A stretch of DNA of 64,000 nt from Bacteroidales bacterium. GTDB lineage: Bacteria > Bacteroidota > Bacteroidia > Bacteroidales > JACABE01. The stretch covers positions 7,970 to 71,969 of the forward strand of contig JAHEYQ010000012.1 in the NCBI GenBank assembly GCA_023251515.1, in the 5' to 3' direction. How positions within the stretch are numbered: the first letter of the stretch is position 1; every line of letters starts with the position of its first letter. The translations under genes were made by a program, and so were the position numbers. Positions 8,606 to 19,262 of the stretch are shown piece by piece. The notes under the pieces were generated by a model. It worked only from the letters and a program-made list of their open reading frames with translations, was not told the DNA's origin and searched no databases.

Positions 8606-10636
8606 TTATTTTACAAATTTTAAAGCTTCATTTGTAGAATTAATCATGGGTTGAATTGAAATTTCGTTACCAACTGCATTTTTCATCCAATATTGTGGAA
8701 TTACTTTTCCTTGAGTGTACATTCTGAAAACTTCATCTGCAAAATTCTTACCTTTAATTTGATTTTCTACTTGGAAATCAATTAAATGTCCAACAGGATA
8801 TGCTGATAAATATAATGGAGCATCAATCATGTGAGAATAAATTGCCAAAATAGGCTGATCTTTCACGCCAAAAACAGGAGCATAATATTGATTCCAAATT
8901 TCTTTTGATTTTGATACTACATATTCTTTTAGTTGTGAAGGTGTTGCATTTGGGTTTTGGTAAAGCCATTTCCAAACATTCATATCTAATAATGAAACAC
9001 CCATAATTTCATAACAAGCCCAAAAATTATCTAAAGTTGCTAAATGTTCTTTTAACTTATCTTCATTTTTGATGTCAAGAAGTTCTAAATCACGTTTTTG
9101 AAAAATAAAAGCCAAAGCTTCAGTAAAAGCAGTATTTGGGACACCATTTAAAACATAATAATCTACATTTTGTAATGAAATTGTTTGCTCTACATTGTGG
9201 CCAAATTCATGAATAGCAATATTGTAACCTTTATAATTCATTCCGTCAGCACCAATTCTTGTGCGCAATCTTGCTTTGTCAGATTTCATTTGTGCACCCC
9301 AAGCATGTCCTGCACCTCTTGATGCATCTACCATTATTTTTGACGTAATAAAATTAGCTTTTTCTAAAGTAAAACCTAATTTTATTAAAATTTGGGGTAA
9401 GTCTTTTTCAAAAGCTTCACGATTTGGATATTTTGCTTTTGTTTTTGCACTTAAATCATCTTCATTTATGCTATTTCTTGCTTTAAAACCATCATACCAA
9501 ATGTCAAATGGTTGAAGTTTACGTTCTAATCTTTTGCTAATTAATTTTGCAACTTCTTTTACCTGAGGTGAAGAAACAAACTTAATAAATAAATTTTCAA
9601 CATCTTCCTGTGGAATTTCCATGCCCTGATCAAATGCGCGATGTATATAAGTTGGGTAAGATGGACAATATTTATCAGTTGCTTTTAATGCTTTAAAATT
9701 ATTCAGTAAATATAAATAACGTGTATCTGGTTCTGGTTTTGAAACGATTTCTTTACTATTTTCACTTATTCTATTTGTATATGGGTTCCAGTTATATTTG
9801 TTATTATTAATTACTTCAGATGGAATATCTTGATAAATAATATGTTTCATTACTTCATAAACCATTTTTTGTTTTTCCAATCCGGTTTTTGTATAATTTG
9901 ATTTTAATTCATCACGCAATCCCCAATGTGTAATTAATTTCATGTCTTTTGGAAATAAAGAATTTCCTTTTTGATCTAAAAGGTTTCCCATCATAATATT
10001 GTAATCTGATATATAAGTGTCTGATGCTGTTTGTGCTTCAGATACTTTCAATAGCAATTCAGCAGGTATTCTTGATGTAAACAAATCACCAATTCGAGCA
10101 TAAGCCCATTGTTTTCTATTCCAGTTTATACCCAAATCAGTTTTTTCTTTTAGTGTATAAAATGGGAAATTAAGTAATGTGCTGAAAGCTAATTTGTTGT
10201 TAAACATATCGTCGTTAAAATGAGCAGAAACGTCATAACTTCCCAAAATTTCATCTATTGGCAAAAGTTTTCCCATATCGAGATGTAATGGAAGTTTTAG
10301 GTCAACACTAATTTTGTTGTAATTACCAAACAATATTTCAAGATTAGTTGATAATTTATTGAAAACCAGATCTAATTCAATAGCATCATTTATGAAATTG
10401 TTTTCGCAAAAAGCTTGAAAATCAGTTTCTGTTCCATCTGATTTTGTCCAAAATGCAGCAGTTTGATTAACCCCTTTGTTTATACGTATTTGATTGGTAT
10501 TTCCATATTTAGAAATCAAAGAATTAATTGTGTTTGTAATAGTTTTTGTTTCTATTGAGCTCATATTCTGAGCTTTTAAGTTTAATGTTGATGCAAACAT
10601 TATTGTAAAGATTAATAATACAGATGTTTTTTTCAT
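8606..10636 (-). CDS. Secreted gluzincin-type zinc metallopeptidase
   Basis: 676 residues with a signal peptide (about 1-22). The zinc site is clear: HEFGH in NIAIHEFGHNVEQT, with the third ligand probably the glutamate of FTEALAF about 28 residues later, which is the gluzincin arrangement. The overall layout recalls M2/M3-like oligopeptidases, but I do not recognise a named subfamily. A peptidase acting in the periplasm or outside is the safe reading. A GAGHAWGAQMKSDKARLRTR stretch about 30 residues before the zinc site is distinctive. The gene stands alone with its own promoter motif and terminator. Confidence 0.85.
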   Translation of the reverse strand: MKKTSVLLIFTIMFASTLNLKAQNMSSIETKTITNTINSLISKYGNTNQIRINKGVNQTAAFWTKSDGTETDFQAFCENNFINDAIELDLVFNKLSTNLEILFGNYNKISVDLKLPLHLDMGKLLPIDEILGSYDVSAHFNDDMFNNKLAFSTLLNFPFYTLKEKTDLGINWNRKQWAYARIGDLFTSRIPAELLLKVSEAQTASDTYISDYNIMMGNLLDQKGNSLFPKDMKLITHWGLRDELKSNYTKTGLEKQKMVYEVMKHIIYQDIPSEVINNNKYNWNPYTNRISENSKEIVSKPEPDTRYLYLLNNFKALKATDKYCPSYPTYIHRAFDQGMEIPQEDVENLFIKFVSSPQVKEVAKLISKRLERKLQPFDIWYDGFKARNSINEDDLSAKTKAKYPNREAFEKDLPQILIKLGFTLEKANFITSKIMVDASRGAGHAWGAQMKSDKARLRTRIGADGMNYKGYNIAIHEFGHNVEQTISLQNVDYYVLNGVPNTAFTEALAFIFQKRDLELLDIKNEDKLKEHLATLDNFWACYEIMGVSLLDMNVWKWLYQNPNATPSQLKEYVVSKSKEIWNQYYAPVFGVKDQPILAIYSHMIDAPLYLSAYPVGHLIDFQVENQIKGKNFADEVFRMYTQGKVIPQYWMKNAVGNEISIQPMINSTNEALKFVK

Positions 10637-10661
10637 TTTTATTAGATTTTTAATTTTTAAG

Positions 10662-10669
10662 CAAAAATA
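10662..10669 (-). promoter_or_regulatory. -7 element of the zinc peptidase gene
   Basis: Minus-strand TATTTTTG fits TAnnTTTG; predicted transcript start about 20 bases before the ATG at 10636. No clear -33 box. Confidence 0.4.
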
Positions 10670-10749
10670 AGAAGCATTTTAATTTATTACTATATTTATT
10701 TAGTTAAATAAAAAACAAAATTTGGGAACAATTTGTAATGTGAAGTAAA

Positions 10750-13233
10750 TTAAATCATTGGAATAGTGAAATAAAAGCTGCTACCATTGTTTTCTTCACT
10801 TTCAACCCAAATTTCTCCGCCATTTTTATTCACAAATTCTTTGCATAGAATTAAACCTAAGCCAGTTCCGTTTTCCCCGTTTGTGCCTTTTGATGTTATT
10901 TTTTCTTCAATTTTAAATAATTTTGATAAATTTTCTGTCGAAATACCAATCCCAGTATCCTTTATACATATCTGTACAAATTGATTATGTGATGCCAATT
11001 TATTATTAAAAATTAAATATGAGATAAAGATTTTACCTTCATTTGGAGTAAACTTAATTGCATTTGAAATAATATTTCTAAAAACTGTTTTTAGCATGTT
11101 GGTGTCAGCGAAAACCATTAAAGGTATGCGTAATTCTGTTTGTATTTCAATTTTTTTTCTTTCAGCCTGTAATTTTACTAATGCTAAAGTTTCATTGCAT
11201 ATATCATTAATATCAATATTTTGTGGACTAAACGATATTTTTCCACTTTGAGTCCATGACCATTTTAATAAATTTTCCAATAAATTGAAAACATCTTCTG
11301 ATGCCTGGCTGATATTGCTTATAAACTGCATTCGTTCTTCATTTGTAAAAGAATCATAATCATCTTTTAGTAGGTTCGAAAATCCCATAATAGCATTAAA
11401 AGGATTTTTAATATCATGGGCAATAATTGATAAAAACTTATCTTTAGTTGCATTTAATTCTTTTAATTGTTTTTGAGATTCAATTAATATTTGTTCTTTT
11501 CTTTTTTCCTCTGTAATATCTGTAGCAACTGCATGAATCTTAACTAATTTTCCATTTTCATTAAGAATAGGACTGATATGATAAGCTAATAAAATTTGTT
11601 TCCCATTATTGTTCCTGATATTACTTTCTCCAAAAACTACCTTTTTATCGCTTATAGCCTCTGAAAATGAGTTTAATATACTACTTTTTTTTAAAAATGG
11701 GAATTGAAATATGTTTTGTAATATTAGTTCTTTATTTACATTAAAACCAATAATACTCATAAGAGCATCATTAATTTTTAATATATTTCCATTAGGATCT
11801 AAAAGTATTTTTCCTAATGGAGAATCTTCGAAGATTGTTCTGAAAAGTATTTCGCTATCAGATATTTGAATCTTATTTTCGAGGATTTTTTTGTTTTGAA
11901 TTATTAATTCTTCATTTAATTTTTGTAATTCATTATTAAAATCTAATCTGGTTTTTGATTCTTTTTTATGATATTTGAATTGTTTATATAATAAAACAAT
12001 AATTATAATCAATATTATTGAAAAAATAGTAATAAATAGCTTAATGTTTTGCTCTTTATTAAATTTTAAATTATTTATAATTTCTTGATTTTCTTTGTTT
12101 TTATATTTAATTTCTAATTCAGAAATTTTAAAATTATTATCATTAAAAAAAACAGAATCTTCTTGATTATCAAATTTAATAAAATTTTCAAGAGCCAATT
12201 TATAATTTCCATTATTCGAATATATTTTATATAAATAATGATGGTTTTCTATAATAATTCTCTTTAAATTACTCTTTTTTGCAAATTGATTACTTCCTTT
12301 TAAATATTTGATTGCTAATAAATTATTTTTGTTTTCGTAATGAGTTATACCAATGTTTTTTAAGATAACAGCTTTAAGATTATTATTATTAATTTTGTTA
12401 CTTATAAATAGTGCTTTATTGTAAAATTCAAAAGCTAAATCATAGCTCTTCTTACTTCTATATGCATTGCCAATATTATTTAAAATACCAACTTCTATTG
12501 ATTTAGATAAATTTGGATTTTTATTAAATTCATTTTTTGCTTTATTATAATAAAATAATGCTGAATCATTGTTGTTTAAATACCAATTCCAATTGCCTAT
12601 AGCTTGTAATGTGTTAATTAAGTTTTCATTATTTAAGCTAATCGATAAAGCATCATTATAGTATTTTCTAGCAGTTTTATAATCACCTATATTTCTATAT
12701 ACAATACCAATATTAATATAAATTTTCGGAATTAAATCCTCAAAATTCTTATTCTTTGCTAATTCAAGTGATTTTGTATGATATTCAATAGATTTATTGA
12801 GTTGTCCGATTAACCGGTATAATTCACCTAAATAGTTTAATGATAATGTTTTGTCATAAATACTAACGTTATTTTTTTCTATAAATATTTTGAAGTATTT
12901 AATTGATTCATAATTGTTTCCTAGATTTTTATGTGATAAAGCAATCAGTTTTAATGAATTGGTTATTAAAGTATTATCTGAATTTTTTATTGATAATTTA
13001 TAGGCTAAAAAACTATTTTTTAAGCTTGTTTCAGGGTTTGAGCTCAAACTGTCTTCTGCATTTTTTTGAATTAAAATGATATTTTTAACAGAGGTTAAAT
13101 TTGTATCTATTTGACAGAAAATCCAAAAAGGTAAAAGCAAAAATAATAAATACCATAAAAATGAAATTATCAATAGTTTATGTTTTATTAAGTTATTTTT
13201 TATTAAAAAAGAAGAAACTGTCATGTTATTCAT
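10750..13233 (-). CDS. TPR-PAS sensor histidine kinase
   Basis: 827 residues. A hydrophobic N-terminal segment (about 19-41) is followed by a periplasmic run of TPR repeats (about 90-355), a membrane helix (398-417), a coiled coil, a PAS domain (about 460-578), a HisKA helix with phospho-histidine H606 (IIAHDIKNPF), and an HATPase domain with N, DTGIGIS and GTGLGL boxes. No receiver is attached, so it needs a separate partner. This TPR-kinase layout is common in Bacteroidota. The start overlaps the stop of the preceding kinase by 8 bases; a second Met, three codons in, would leave no overlap. It is the last gene of a three-kinase run. Confidence 0.93.
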   Translation of the reverse strand: MNNMTVSSFLIKNNLIKHKLLIISFLWYLLFLLLPFWIFCQIDTNLTSVKNIILIQKNAEDSLSSNPETSLKNSFLAYKLSIKNSDNTLITNSLKLIALSHKNLGNNYESIKYFKIFIEKNNVSIYDKTLSLNYLGELYRLIGQLNKSIEYHTKSLELAKNKNFEDLIPKIYINIGIVYRNIGDYKTARKYYNDALSISLNNENLINTLQAIGNWNWYLNNNDSALFYYNKAKNEFNKNPNLSKSIEVGILNNIGNAYRSKKSYDLAFEFYNKALFISNKINNNNLKAVILKNIGITHYENKNNLLAIKYLKGSNQFAKKSNLKRIIIENHHYLYKIYSNNGNYKLALENFIKFDNQEDSVFFNDNNFKISELEIKYKNKENQEIINNLKFNKEQNIKLFITIFSIILIIIIVLLYKQFKYHKKESKTRLDFNNELQKLNEELIIQNKKILENKIQISDSEILFRTIFEDSPLGKILLDPNGNILKINDALMSIIGFNVNKELILQNIFQFPFLKKSSILNSFSEAISDKKVVFGESNIRNNNGKQILLAYHISPILNENGKLVKIHAVATDITEEKRKEQILIESQKQLKELNATKDKFLSIIAHDIKNPFNAIMGFSNLLKDDYDSFTNEERMQFISNISQASEDVFNLLENLLKWSWTQSGKISFSPQNIDINDICNETLALVKLQAERKKIEIQTELRIPLMVFADTNMLKTVFRNIISNAIKFTPNEGKIFISYLIFNNKLASHNQFVQICIKDTGIGISTENLSKLFKIEEKITSKGTNGENGTGLGLILCKEFVNKNGGEIWVESEENNGSSFYFTIPMI

Positions 13234-16200
13234 TTTTAAGCATTTTGTTGACTAGATTTAAAATTTCGCTTTTGTTATAAGGTTTTGCAATATAATGTGT
13301 CATGCCAGTTTCAAGAAACTCTTGCTGTTGATCTTGTATTGCATTTGCCGTTACAGCTGCAATTGGTGTGTTAATATAATTTTTGTTATTCCTTATTGCT
13401 TTAGCTGTTTCTATTCCATTAATTCCACTGCCTAAATTAATATCCATTAAAATAGCATCGTAATTTTTTGTATTTGTGAGGTTTATAGCATATTGTCCAT
13501 TTTCAGCTGTATCTACTTCAAACTCTTTCGAAAGAACATAAAACGTATATTCACGGTTAGATATTTCGTCTTCTACTAATAAAATTTTAGATTTATCTTT
13601 TTTGGTACTTTTTTTTTCTAAAGTTTGTTCTGTGTTTGAATTATTTATAAGTCCTGGTATTTTTACAGTAAATACAGTTCCTTGATTTACTTTGCTTTCC
13701 AAATCAATTGTTCCGTTTAGTAAATTAATATATTTTCTGCATATACTAAGTCCAATGCCATTTCCTTCATATTCTCTTGATAATCCGTCACTTATTTGAG
13801 TAAAATGATTAAAAATGAAATTGAAATGTTTTGGGTCAATTCCTATTCCTGTGTCTTTTATTTTAATTACTATATAGTTTTCATTTTCTATAACTTCCTT
13901 GTTAATTTCTATATTAACTCCACCTTTTTTTGTGTATTTAATAGCATTATCCAGTAAGTTACTAATAATTCTACTTAATAATTTAAAATCGGTAAATATT
14001 TTATAGTAGTTGTTTATTTCATAATTCAGATATAGATTTTTAATTTTTGCATTTTTTCTATAAAACTCAATTTTTTCTTTAATTAAACTATTAATATCAA
14101 AAACAAATTTATTTAAAACAATTGCATTCGCTTCAATAAGAGATAAATCCAAAATAGAATTTAATGTATCCATTAATCTCAACCCGCTTTTTTGGATTAC
14201 ATCAACCATTTCTTTTTGAGATTTATCAGTCAGTTCATCTTCAAGTAATTCTGCAAATCCTAGCATTCCATTTAAAGGAGTTCTCAATTCATGACTCATA
14301 TTTGCAATAAAATTAGATTTTAGTTTGTCAGATTCTTCTGCTCTTTTTCTTGCTTCAATTAGTTCATCGTCAATCAATTTTCGTTCGAAATAGCTGGCTA
14401 AATTGTTTGAAGCAATTTGAATTATGGCTATTTCAGTTTCGCTCCAGTAATGTTCTGTTATGCAATTGTCCAATCCTATAAAACCCCAGAATTTTGAATT
14501 TATTTCGATAGGTACCAATAAAATTGATTTTAGGCTTTGATTTAAGAAATTAATTTTTTCTGAGTCTGCTGTATTTGTATCTTTTTTGCATATTTCACTT
14601 TTGCTATTTAATACAGTAAACCATTCATTGTAATTGGGAAAATATGCAATTTTAGTAAAAGAAGGATTGCTAATTACAGATAAGTGTGATTCAACAGTCC
14701 ATTCATATAATAATTTCATACTTGCATTTTCTGCATTTAATTGATTTTTAATAATATATACTCTGTCAGAACTGGTGATTTTGCCTATTGATTTGATAAA
14801 AAAATTAATAGAGTTGTATTCATTCTCAATCTTCCATAAATTGGATAAAATATTTGCTATTGATTTGAATAACAAACCTTTTGATTTTAATTCTTCATTG
14901 TGTTTTTTCTTTTCACTTATATCCCTGTAAATTACATAAATTCCTGTTTTATTATTGTTTAACTGTATAGGAGAACCTAAAATTTGTACATCAATGATTT
15001 TTCTGTCTTTACTATATCTTGTGCTATCAAAACTAATTGTTTCTCCATTTAAAATACGTTTAATCAAATTTTTAATTTCATTATTGTTTGATCCATTAGT
15101 AAGTAAATCTATTGTTTTTCTCCCAATTGATTCATTCTCTGTAAAGCCAAAAAGTTTGGTATAACTTTTATTTATTTTTAAAATTTCATCTTCATTATCT
15201 GTAATAATTATAGCATCAGGCGATTCGTTAAATAAATGTTGAAAGTATTGTTTTTCGTAAATAAGCTCATTCTCAATTTTCTTTTTTTCACTAATATCAT
15301 TAAAAAATGATATTTGATATATATCGTTATCTATTTCAATATTTTGAAAATTAACCATTACATTTCTAATAGTCTTATTTGAACTGATTAATTCTAATTC
15401 AATATTGTTTTCGTTTTTTTTGTATGATAATTGTTCCAGTAAAATGGTTTTGCTGTTATCTGTAATTAAATCTAAGAGACTTAATGATTTCAATTCTTCG
15501 ATTTTTTTAAAAGAAATAAAGTTGAGAAATGTCGTATTTGCATCAATAATCTTCTGATCTTTAGAAAAAGTAATACCAATTAATTTATTGTTGAATAAGC
15601 TTTTATATAATTTTTCCTGATCAGTATATGCTTGTTCTGCTAATTCTCTTTTGTTTATCTCTTTTTGAAGAATTTCTTTTTGTTTTATAAAATTACTAAG
15701 AAGGTTTGCAATTTTGCCAAATTCATTTTTTTTCTTTAAAAGCTTTGTAAAATTACTAGTTTCATTACCCGATAATGAATTCATTATTTCTTTTAATGGT
15801 TTGTTAACCCATTCGTTAAACGCAATGTAAAATATTAATAATGTAAGTATAACTGAAAATACTATAAAAAATAAATATATTTTCGATACTTTGATAATGT
15901 TTTCAAGTATTTCGTATTTTTTAGTGAAAATAAGATTTGAGATGGTATTGCCAAAGCCATCTTTTAATGGAATAATTGTATTTATCTCACTATTACTTGT
16001 TGTATCGTTTGGTATTGAATCTGTTTCAATTATATTTACCTTACTGTTTGTAAGTATAGATAAATCGTTAAGATAGTTTTTATTGTAATATTGTCCTATA
16101 AAAAAATAACCCTGTGGTTTTTGTTCTCTTTTAATATCGTTTGAAGGATGTGCAGTTGCACCATGAATTTCTATAAAACCATTTTTAAATTTAATAAAAA

Positions 16201-16627
16201 AATGGATAAAATGGTCTTTGTAAAGTCTTTCAAATATTTCATTTTCAATGTTCAGTATGATTTCTGAGCTGTCTGTAATATTATTAATATGATATAACGT
16301 AGTTTTATTTAGATTTAAAACCCAAACAGCATTAATTTTATAGGATGGAATGATTGTTGCTAATATATTGTTTTCCCATTCTTTATCTTTCTTTTGCTTT
16401 ATATAGTCAACAACTTCATCCCAATACGTATAATCAAAAGTAAGTGTTTTGGCTGTATTTGATTTGGTTGATAAAGCTGTTTTAACTACTTGTTCTTGTT
16501 GTAATTTGAAATTTTCAAAATATATCTTATTCTGATTGATTCTAAATTTTAGATAAATTGCAAGAATTCCAGTTAAAAACACAAATGAAATTAAAATTAC
16601 TAAAGTTATTTTGTTGTTTATTCTCAT
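13226..16627 (-). CDS. Hybrid sensor kinase: CHASE4-like, PAS, PAS, GAF, HisKA, HATPase, REC
   Basis: 1133 residues. Two membrane helices (about 8-26 and 262-285) bracket an extracytoplasmic sensor resembling CHASE4, with the DYTYWDEVVDYI signature near its start. A HAMP-like linker, two PAS domains (about 345-460 and 470-590) and a GAF domain (about 605-765) follow. Next come HisKA (ANMSHELRTPLNGMLGF), HATPase (DTGIGID, GNGIGLSICRKY) and a C-terminal receiver (LLVEDE, phospho-acceptor in LMDINLG, lysine in IAKPY). It should sense an external signal and relay phosphate His-Asp inside one chain. It lies 30 bases downstream of the next kinase and overlaps the TPR kinase that follows. Confidence 0.94.
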   Translation of the reverse strand: MRINNKITLVILISFVFLTGILAIYLKFRINQNKIYFENFKLQQEQVVKTALSTKSNTAKTLTFDYTYWDEVVDYIKQKKDKEWENNILATIIPSYKINAVWVLNLNKTTLYHINNITDSSEIILNIENEIFERLYKDHFIHFFIKFKNGFIEIHGATAHPSNDIKREQKPQGYFFIGQYYNKNYLNDLSILTNSKVNIIETDSIPNDTTSNSEINTIIPLKDGFGNTISNLIFTKKYEILENIIKVSKIYLFFIVFSVILTLLIFYIAFNEWVNKPLKEIMNSLSGNETSNFTKLLKKKNEFGKIANLLSNFIKQKEILQKEINKRELAEQAYTDQEKLYKSLFNNKLIGITFSKDQKIIDANTTFLNFISFKKIEELKSLSLLDLITDNSKTILLEQLSYKKNENNIELELISSNKTIRNVMVNFQNIEIDNDIYQISFFNDISEKKKIENELIYEKQYFQHLFNESPDAIIITDNEDEILKINKSYTKLFGFTENESIGRKTIDLLTNGSNNNEIKNLIKRILNGETISFDSTRYSKDRKIIDVQILGSPIQLNNNKTGIYVIYRDISEKKKHNEELKSKGLLFKSIANILSNLWKIENEYNSINFFIKSIGKITSSDRVYIIKNQLNAENASMKLLYEWTVESHLSVISNPSFTKIAYFPNYNEWFTVLNSKSEICKKDTNTADSEKINFLNQSLKSILLVPIEINSKFWGFIGLDNCITEHYWSETEIAIIQIASNNLASYFERKLIDDELIEARKRAEESDKLKSNFIANMSHELRTPLNGMLGFAELLEDELTDKSQKEMVDVIQKSGLRLMDTLNSILDLSLIEANAIVLNKFVFDINSLIKEKIEFYRKNAKIKNLYLNYEINNYYKIFTDFKLLSRIISNLLDNAIKYTKKGGVNIEINKEVIENENYIVIKIKDTGIGIDPKHFNFIFNHFTQISDGLSREYEGNGIGLSICRKYINLLNGTIDLESKVNQGTVFTVKIPGLINNSNTEQTLEKKSTKKDKSKILLVEDEISNREYTFYVLSKEFEVDTAENGQYAINLTNTKNYDAILMDINLGSGINGIETAKAIRNNKNYINTPIAAVTANAIQDQQQEFLETGMTHYIAKPYNKSEILNLVNKMLKNE

Positions 16628-16657
16628 AATGAAATCTTTAGAAATATTAATATAATT

Positions 16658-19063
16658 TTAATATTCTGTATTATATAAATTATTTTTTATAGCTTTTAAA
16701 AGTGTATCTCGCCTGAAAGGTTTTGAAATATAATCGGTTAAACCATTTGAGAGTAAGATTTCTTTCTGACCTATCATTGCATTAGCAGTAACAGCAATAA
16801 TTGGGATGTCTGCATAGTTTGGTATTTTTCTGATTTCGGTTGTAGTTGTTATTCCATTAATGCCATTCCCCAAATTAATATCCATTAAAATTAAATGATA
16901 ATTTTTTAGTTTAGACATTTTTATTGCATCTAATCCGTTTTCAGCTAAATCAACTTCGTAATCTTTTCTGATACTTAATATTACATATTCTGCATTGGTC
17001 CTTTCATCTTCTACCAATAATATTAAAGGCCTTGCTGGCATTAAATTTTTCTCGTTTTCAATACAGAAAATATCATTTTCATTCAGTGGAATTCTTATAA
17101 TGAACGAAGAGCCTTTATCTATTTCACTCTCAATACTTATTTCTCCATTTAGAATTTCTATATAATGTTTTGTTATACTTAAACCTAATCCGGTACCTTC
17201 ATAACTTCGTGTATATCCCTCACTTACCTGACTGAAATAATGAAATATCTTTTCAAAATTTTCTTTTGAAATGCCTATACCTGTATCAATTATACTGATT
17301 TGTAAATATGATTTGTTTAATATTATTTCTTTTGATATTTCAATGCTGATGCTTCCTTTTTTTGTATATTTTACAGCATTGTCCAGTAGGTTGTTAATGA
17401 TAATTCCAAGTATCTTTTTATCTGTATGAATAATAAGAGTACCTTTGAAACTAAAGTTTATTTCCAGATTTTTTTCTTCTGCTTTAGGTAAAAACTTTAA
17501 AATTTTTTCGTTTATAATTTCAATAATATTTTCTTCTTTAATTTTAAGATTTAACTTATTTGATTCAAGTATTGAAATGTCTAATATTGAGTTTATTGTA
17601 TCTAAAAGTCTGTTTCCGCTTTGATGTATGCTTTGAACCATATCAAGGATGTCATCATTTATATCTTCTGATAATAACAATTCAGAGAAACCAAGAATTC
17701 CATTTAGTGGAGTTCGCAATTCATGGCTCATGGTAGCCAAAAAATTTGTTTTAAGCTTATCGGATTCTATTGCTTTTTCCTTAGCAATTTTTAATTCATT
17801 TTGCTCCGCTTTTTGTTTTGATATGTCCTGATATATTCCATAAATTACAGTATTCCCGTCGTTTAGTGTAATAGGTACTCCTAATATAACTACATCAATT
17901 TTTGTACGGTCTTTACGTAATCTCACTGTTTCAAAAGCAAGATTTATTCCTGTTTTAATTTGTTTTGTAATGGAATGTGCAAATTCTATTTCACTTTCTT
18001 CGGAAATCAATTCATCTATACTTCTTCCAATAATTTCAACTTCTTCGTATTGGAAAAGTTTGGTAAATTGTTTATTTACTCTGATAACAATGCTATTTAT
18101 ATCAGATATTATTATTGCTTCCGGTGAATTGTTGAATAAGTTTTCAAAATATATTTTTTCTGTTTTCAGTTCTTCTTCATGTTGTTTCTTAAGGCTGATA
18201 TCTGTTGCAAAACCGGCGGTTCCAATAATTTGATTATTATTGTCAATTACTGGCGTTTTGTAAACTTCAAGATAAAAATCTTTACCATCGTTGTTTCTAA
18301 ACTTTATTTCGTTGTTTATAGTTCTTCTTTCACTTATAACTTTCAAATCTTCGTATATAACTTTATCTGCCAACTCTTTGTACCAAATGTCTAAGTCTGT
18401 TTTGCCAATTATGTCTTTGAATTTTTTATTGCAAACTTCAGAAAAAGATTGATTAGCTGCTAAATATTGCCCTTCATTGTTTTTGAGCCATGCCAAAGCA
18501 GGTATATTATCGAGCAGAGCCCTGAGTTGGGCTTTGGTATGTATTAATGCATCCTCATAACTTTTTTGGAATGTGTGGTCTTCAACCAGGCCTATACCAC
18601 CAATTACTTTGTTTTCATGATTGGTCAATGGTGATAAAACCATTTTTATAAATGTTTGTTTTGCTGATGTTGTTGAAATGTAGTCACCTGTATAGTTTGT
18701 CGTTTTGTTGTTTAAACATTCAGATATTACATTTTTTACATCTTCATTTTTAATTGATTTAAGAATATTAAAATTAATAATTTGTTCTTTTGTGCCACCA
18801 ATAATTTCCGTAAATTTTGAATTTGAGCTTGTTATTAAACTCTGGATGTCAAAAATAAATATTCCAACAGGTGATTTTTCAAAAACCTGAGAAATAATGT
18901 CATCAAGTAGATATTTCTCATTAAATAAAAAAGATTGTGTAGATGAATTTGTTGCTAAATCAGAATTTATAATATCATTGATATTGATTTTGTTATCAAT
19001 ACATTTTTTAATTAACAATTCGTTTAGTGCTATAAGTTCTTCATATGACATTTTTTTTTCCAT
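16658..19063 (-). CDS. Soluble hybrid sensor kinase: three PAS, HisKA, HATPase, REC
   Basis: 801 residues with no membrane segment. Three PAS domains (about 65-175, 180-300 and 305-425), then HisKA (ATMSHELRTPLNGILGF), HATPase (DTGIGIS, GTGLGLSITKHY) and a C-terminal receiver (LLVEDERTN, LMDINLG, ISKPF). Its kinase-receiver part is close in arrangement and wording to that of the 13226-16627 protein (LMDINLGxGINGI, TPLNGxLGF), so the two are probably paralogues with different sensor modules. First gene of the three-kinase run; an AT-rich inverted repeat lies just upstream. Confidence 0.94.
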   Translation of the reverse strand: MEKKMSYEELIALNELLIKKCIDNKININDIINSDLATNSSTQSFLFNEKYLLDDIISQVFEKSPVGIFIFDIQSLITSSNSKFTEIIGGTKEQIINFNILKSIKNEDVKNVISECLNNKTTNYTGDYISTTSAKQTFIKMVLSPLTNHENKVIGGIGLVEDHTFQKSYEDALIHTKAQLRALLDNIPALAWLKNNEGQYLAANQSFSEVCNKKFKDIIGKTDLDIWYKELADKVIYEDLKVISERRTINNEIKFRNNDGKDFYLEVYKTPVIDNNNQIIGTAGFATDISLKKQHEEELKTEKIYFENLFNNSPEAIIISDINSIVIRVNKQFTKLFQYEEVEIIGRSIDELISEESEIEFAHSITKQIKTGINLAFETVRLRKDRTKIDVVILGVPITLNDGNTVIYGIYQDISKQKAEQNELKIAKEKAIESDKLKTNFLATMSHELRTPLNGILGFSELLLSEDINDDILDMVQSIHQSGNRLLDTINSILDISILESNKLNLKIKEENIIEIINEKILKFLPKAEEKNLEINFSFKGTLIIHTDKKILGIIINNLLDNAVKYTKKGSISIEISKEIILNKSYLQISIIDTGIGISKENFEKIFHYFSQVSEGYTRSYEGTGLGLSITKHYIEILNGEISIESEIDKGSSFIIRIPLNENDIFCIENEKNLMPARPLILLVEDERTNAEYVILSIRKDYEVDLAENGLDAIKMSKLKNYHLILMDINLGNGINGITTTTEIRKIPNYADIPIIAVTANAMIGQKEILLSNGLTDYISKPFRRDTLLKAIKNNLYNTEY

Positions 19064-19093
19064 AACAAAATCTGTATAAATTTATAAGTTGCA

Positions 19094-19124
19094 TATAATA
19101 AATTATTTATGAAAATTTATTATA
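19094..19124. repeat. AT-rich inverted repeat upstream of the three-kinase run
   Basis: An 11-bp perfect inverted repeat (TATAATAAATT at 19094-19104 and its complement at 19114-19124) with a 9-base spacer, 31 bases before the ATG at 19063. It could be an operator or just low-complexity sequence. Confidence 0.3.
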
Positions 19125-19173
19125 AATTTATAATTATTGTGCTAATTTAATAAAAAATACTTACAAAAAATAA

Positions 19174-19203
19174 TTGTAGATTGAAACTTTGAGCTTATTT
19201 TTG
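19174..19203 (+). promoter_or_regulatory. Promoter of rpe
   Basis: TTG (19174-19176), a 19-base spacer and TATTTTTG (19196-19203). Transcript start near 19208 and a leader of about 55 bases. Confidence 0.55.
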
Positions 19204-19262
19204 CAAAGAAAATACTAAATTATATTAGTATTTGTTATCTTATTGATTTTTAATATTTTTAT

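Noticed and set aside
19094..19124. Strong operator for the kinase run
   Set aside because: Only A and T in both arms, so chance or low complexity is likely; kept only as a weak repeat feature.
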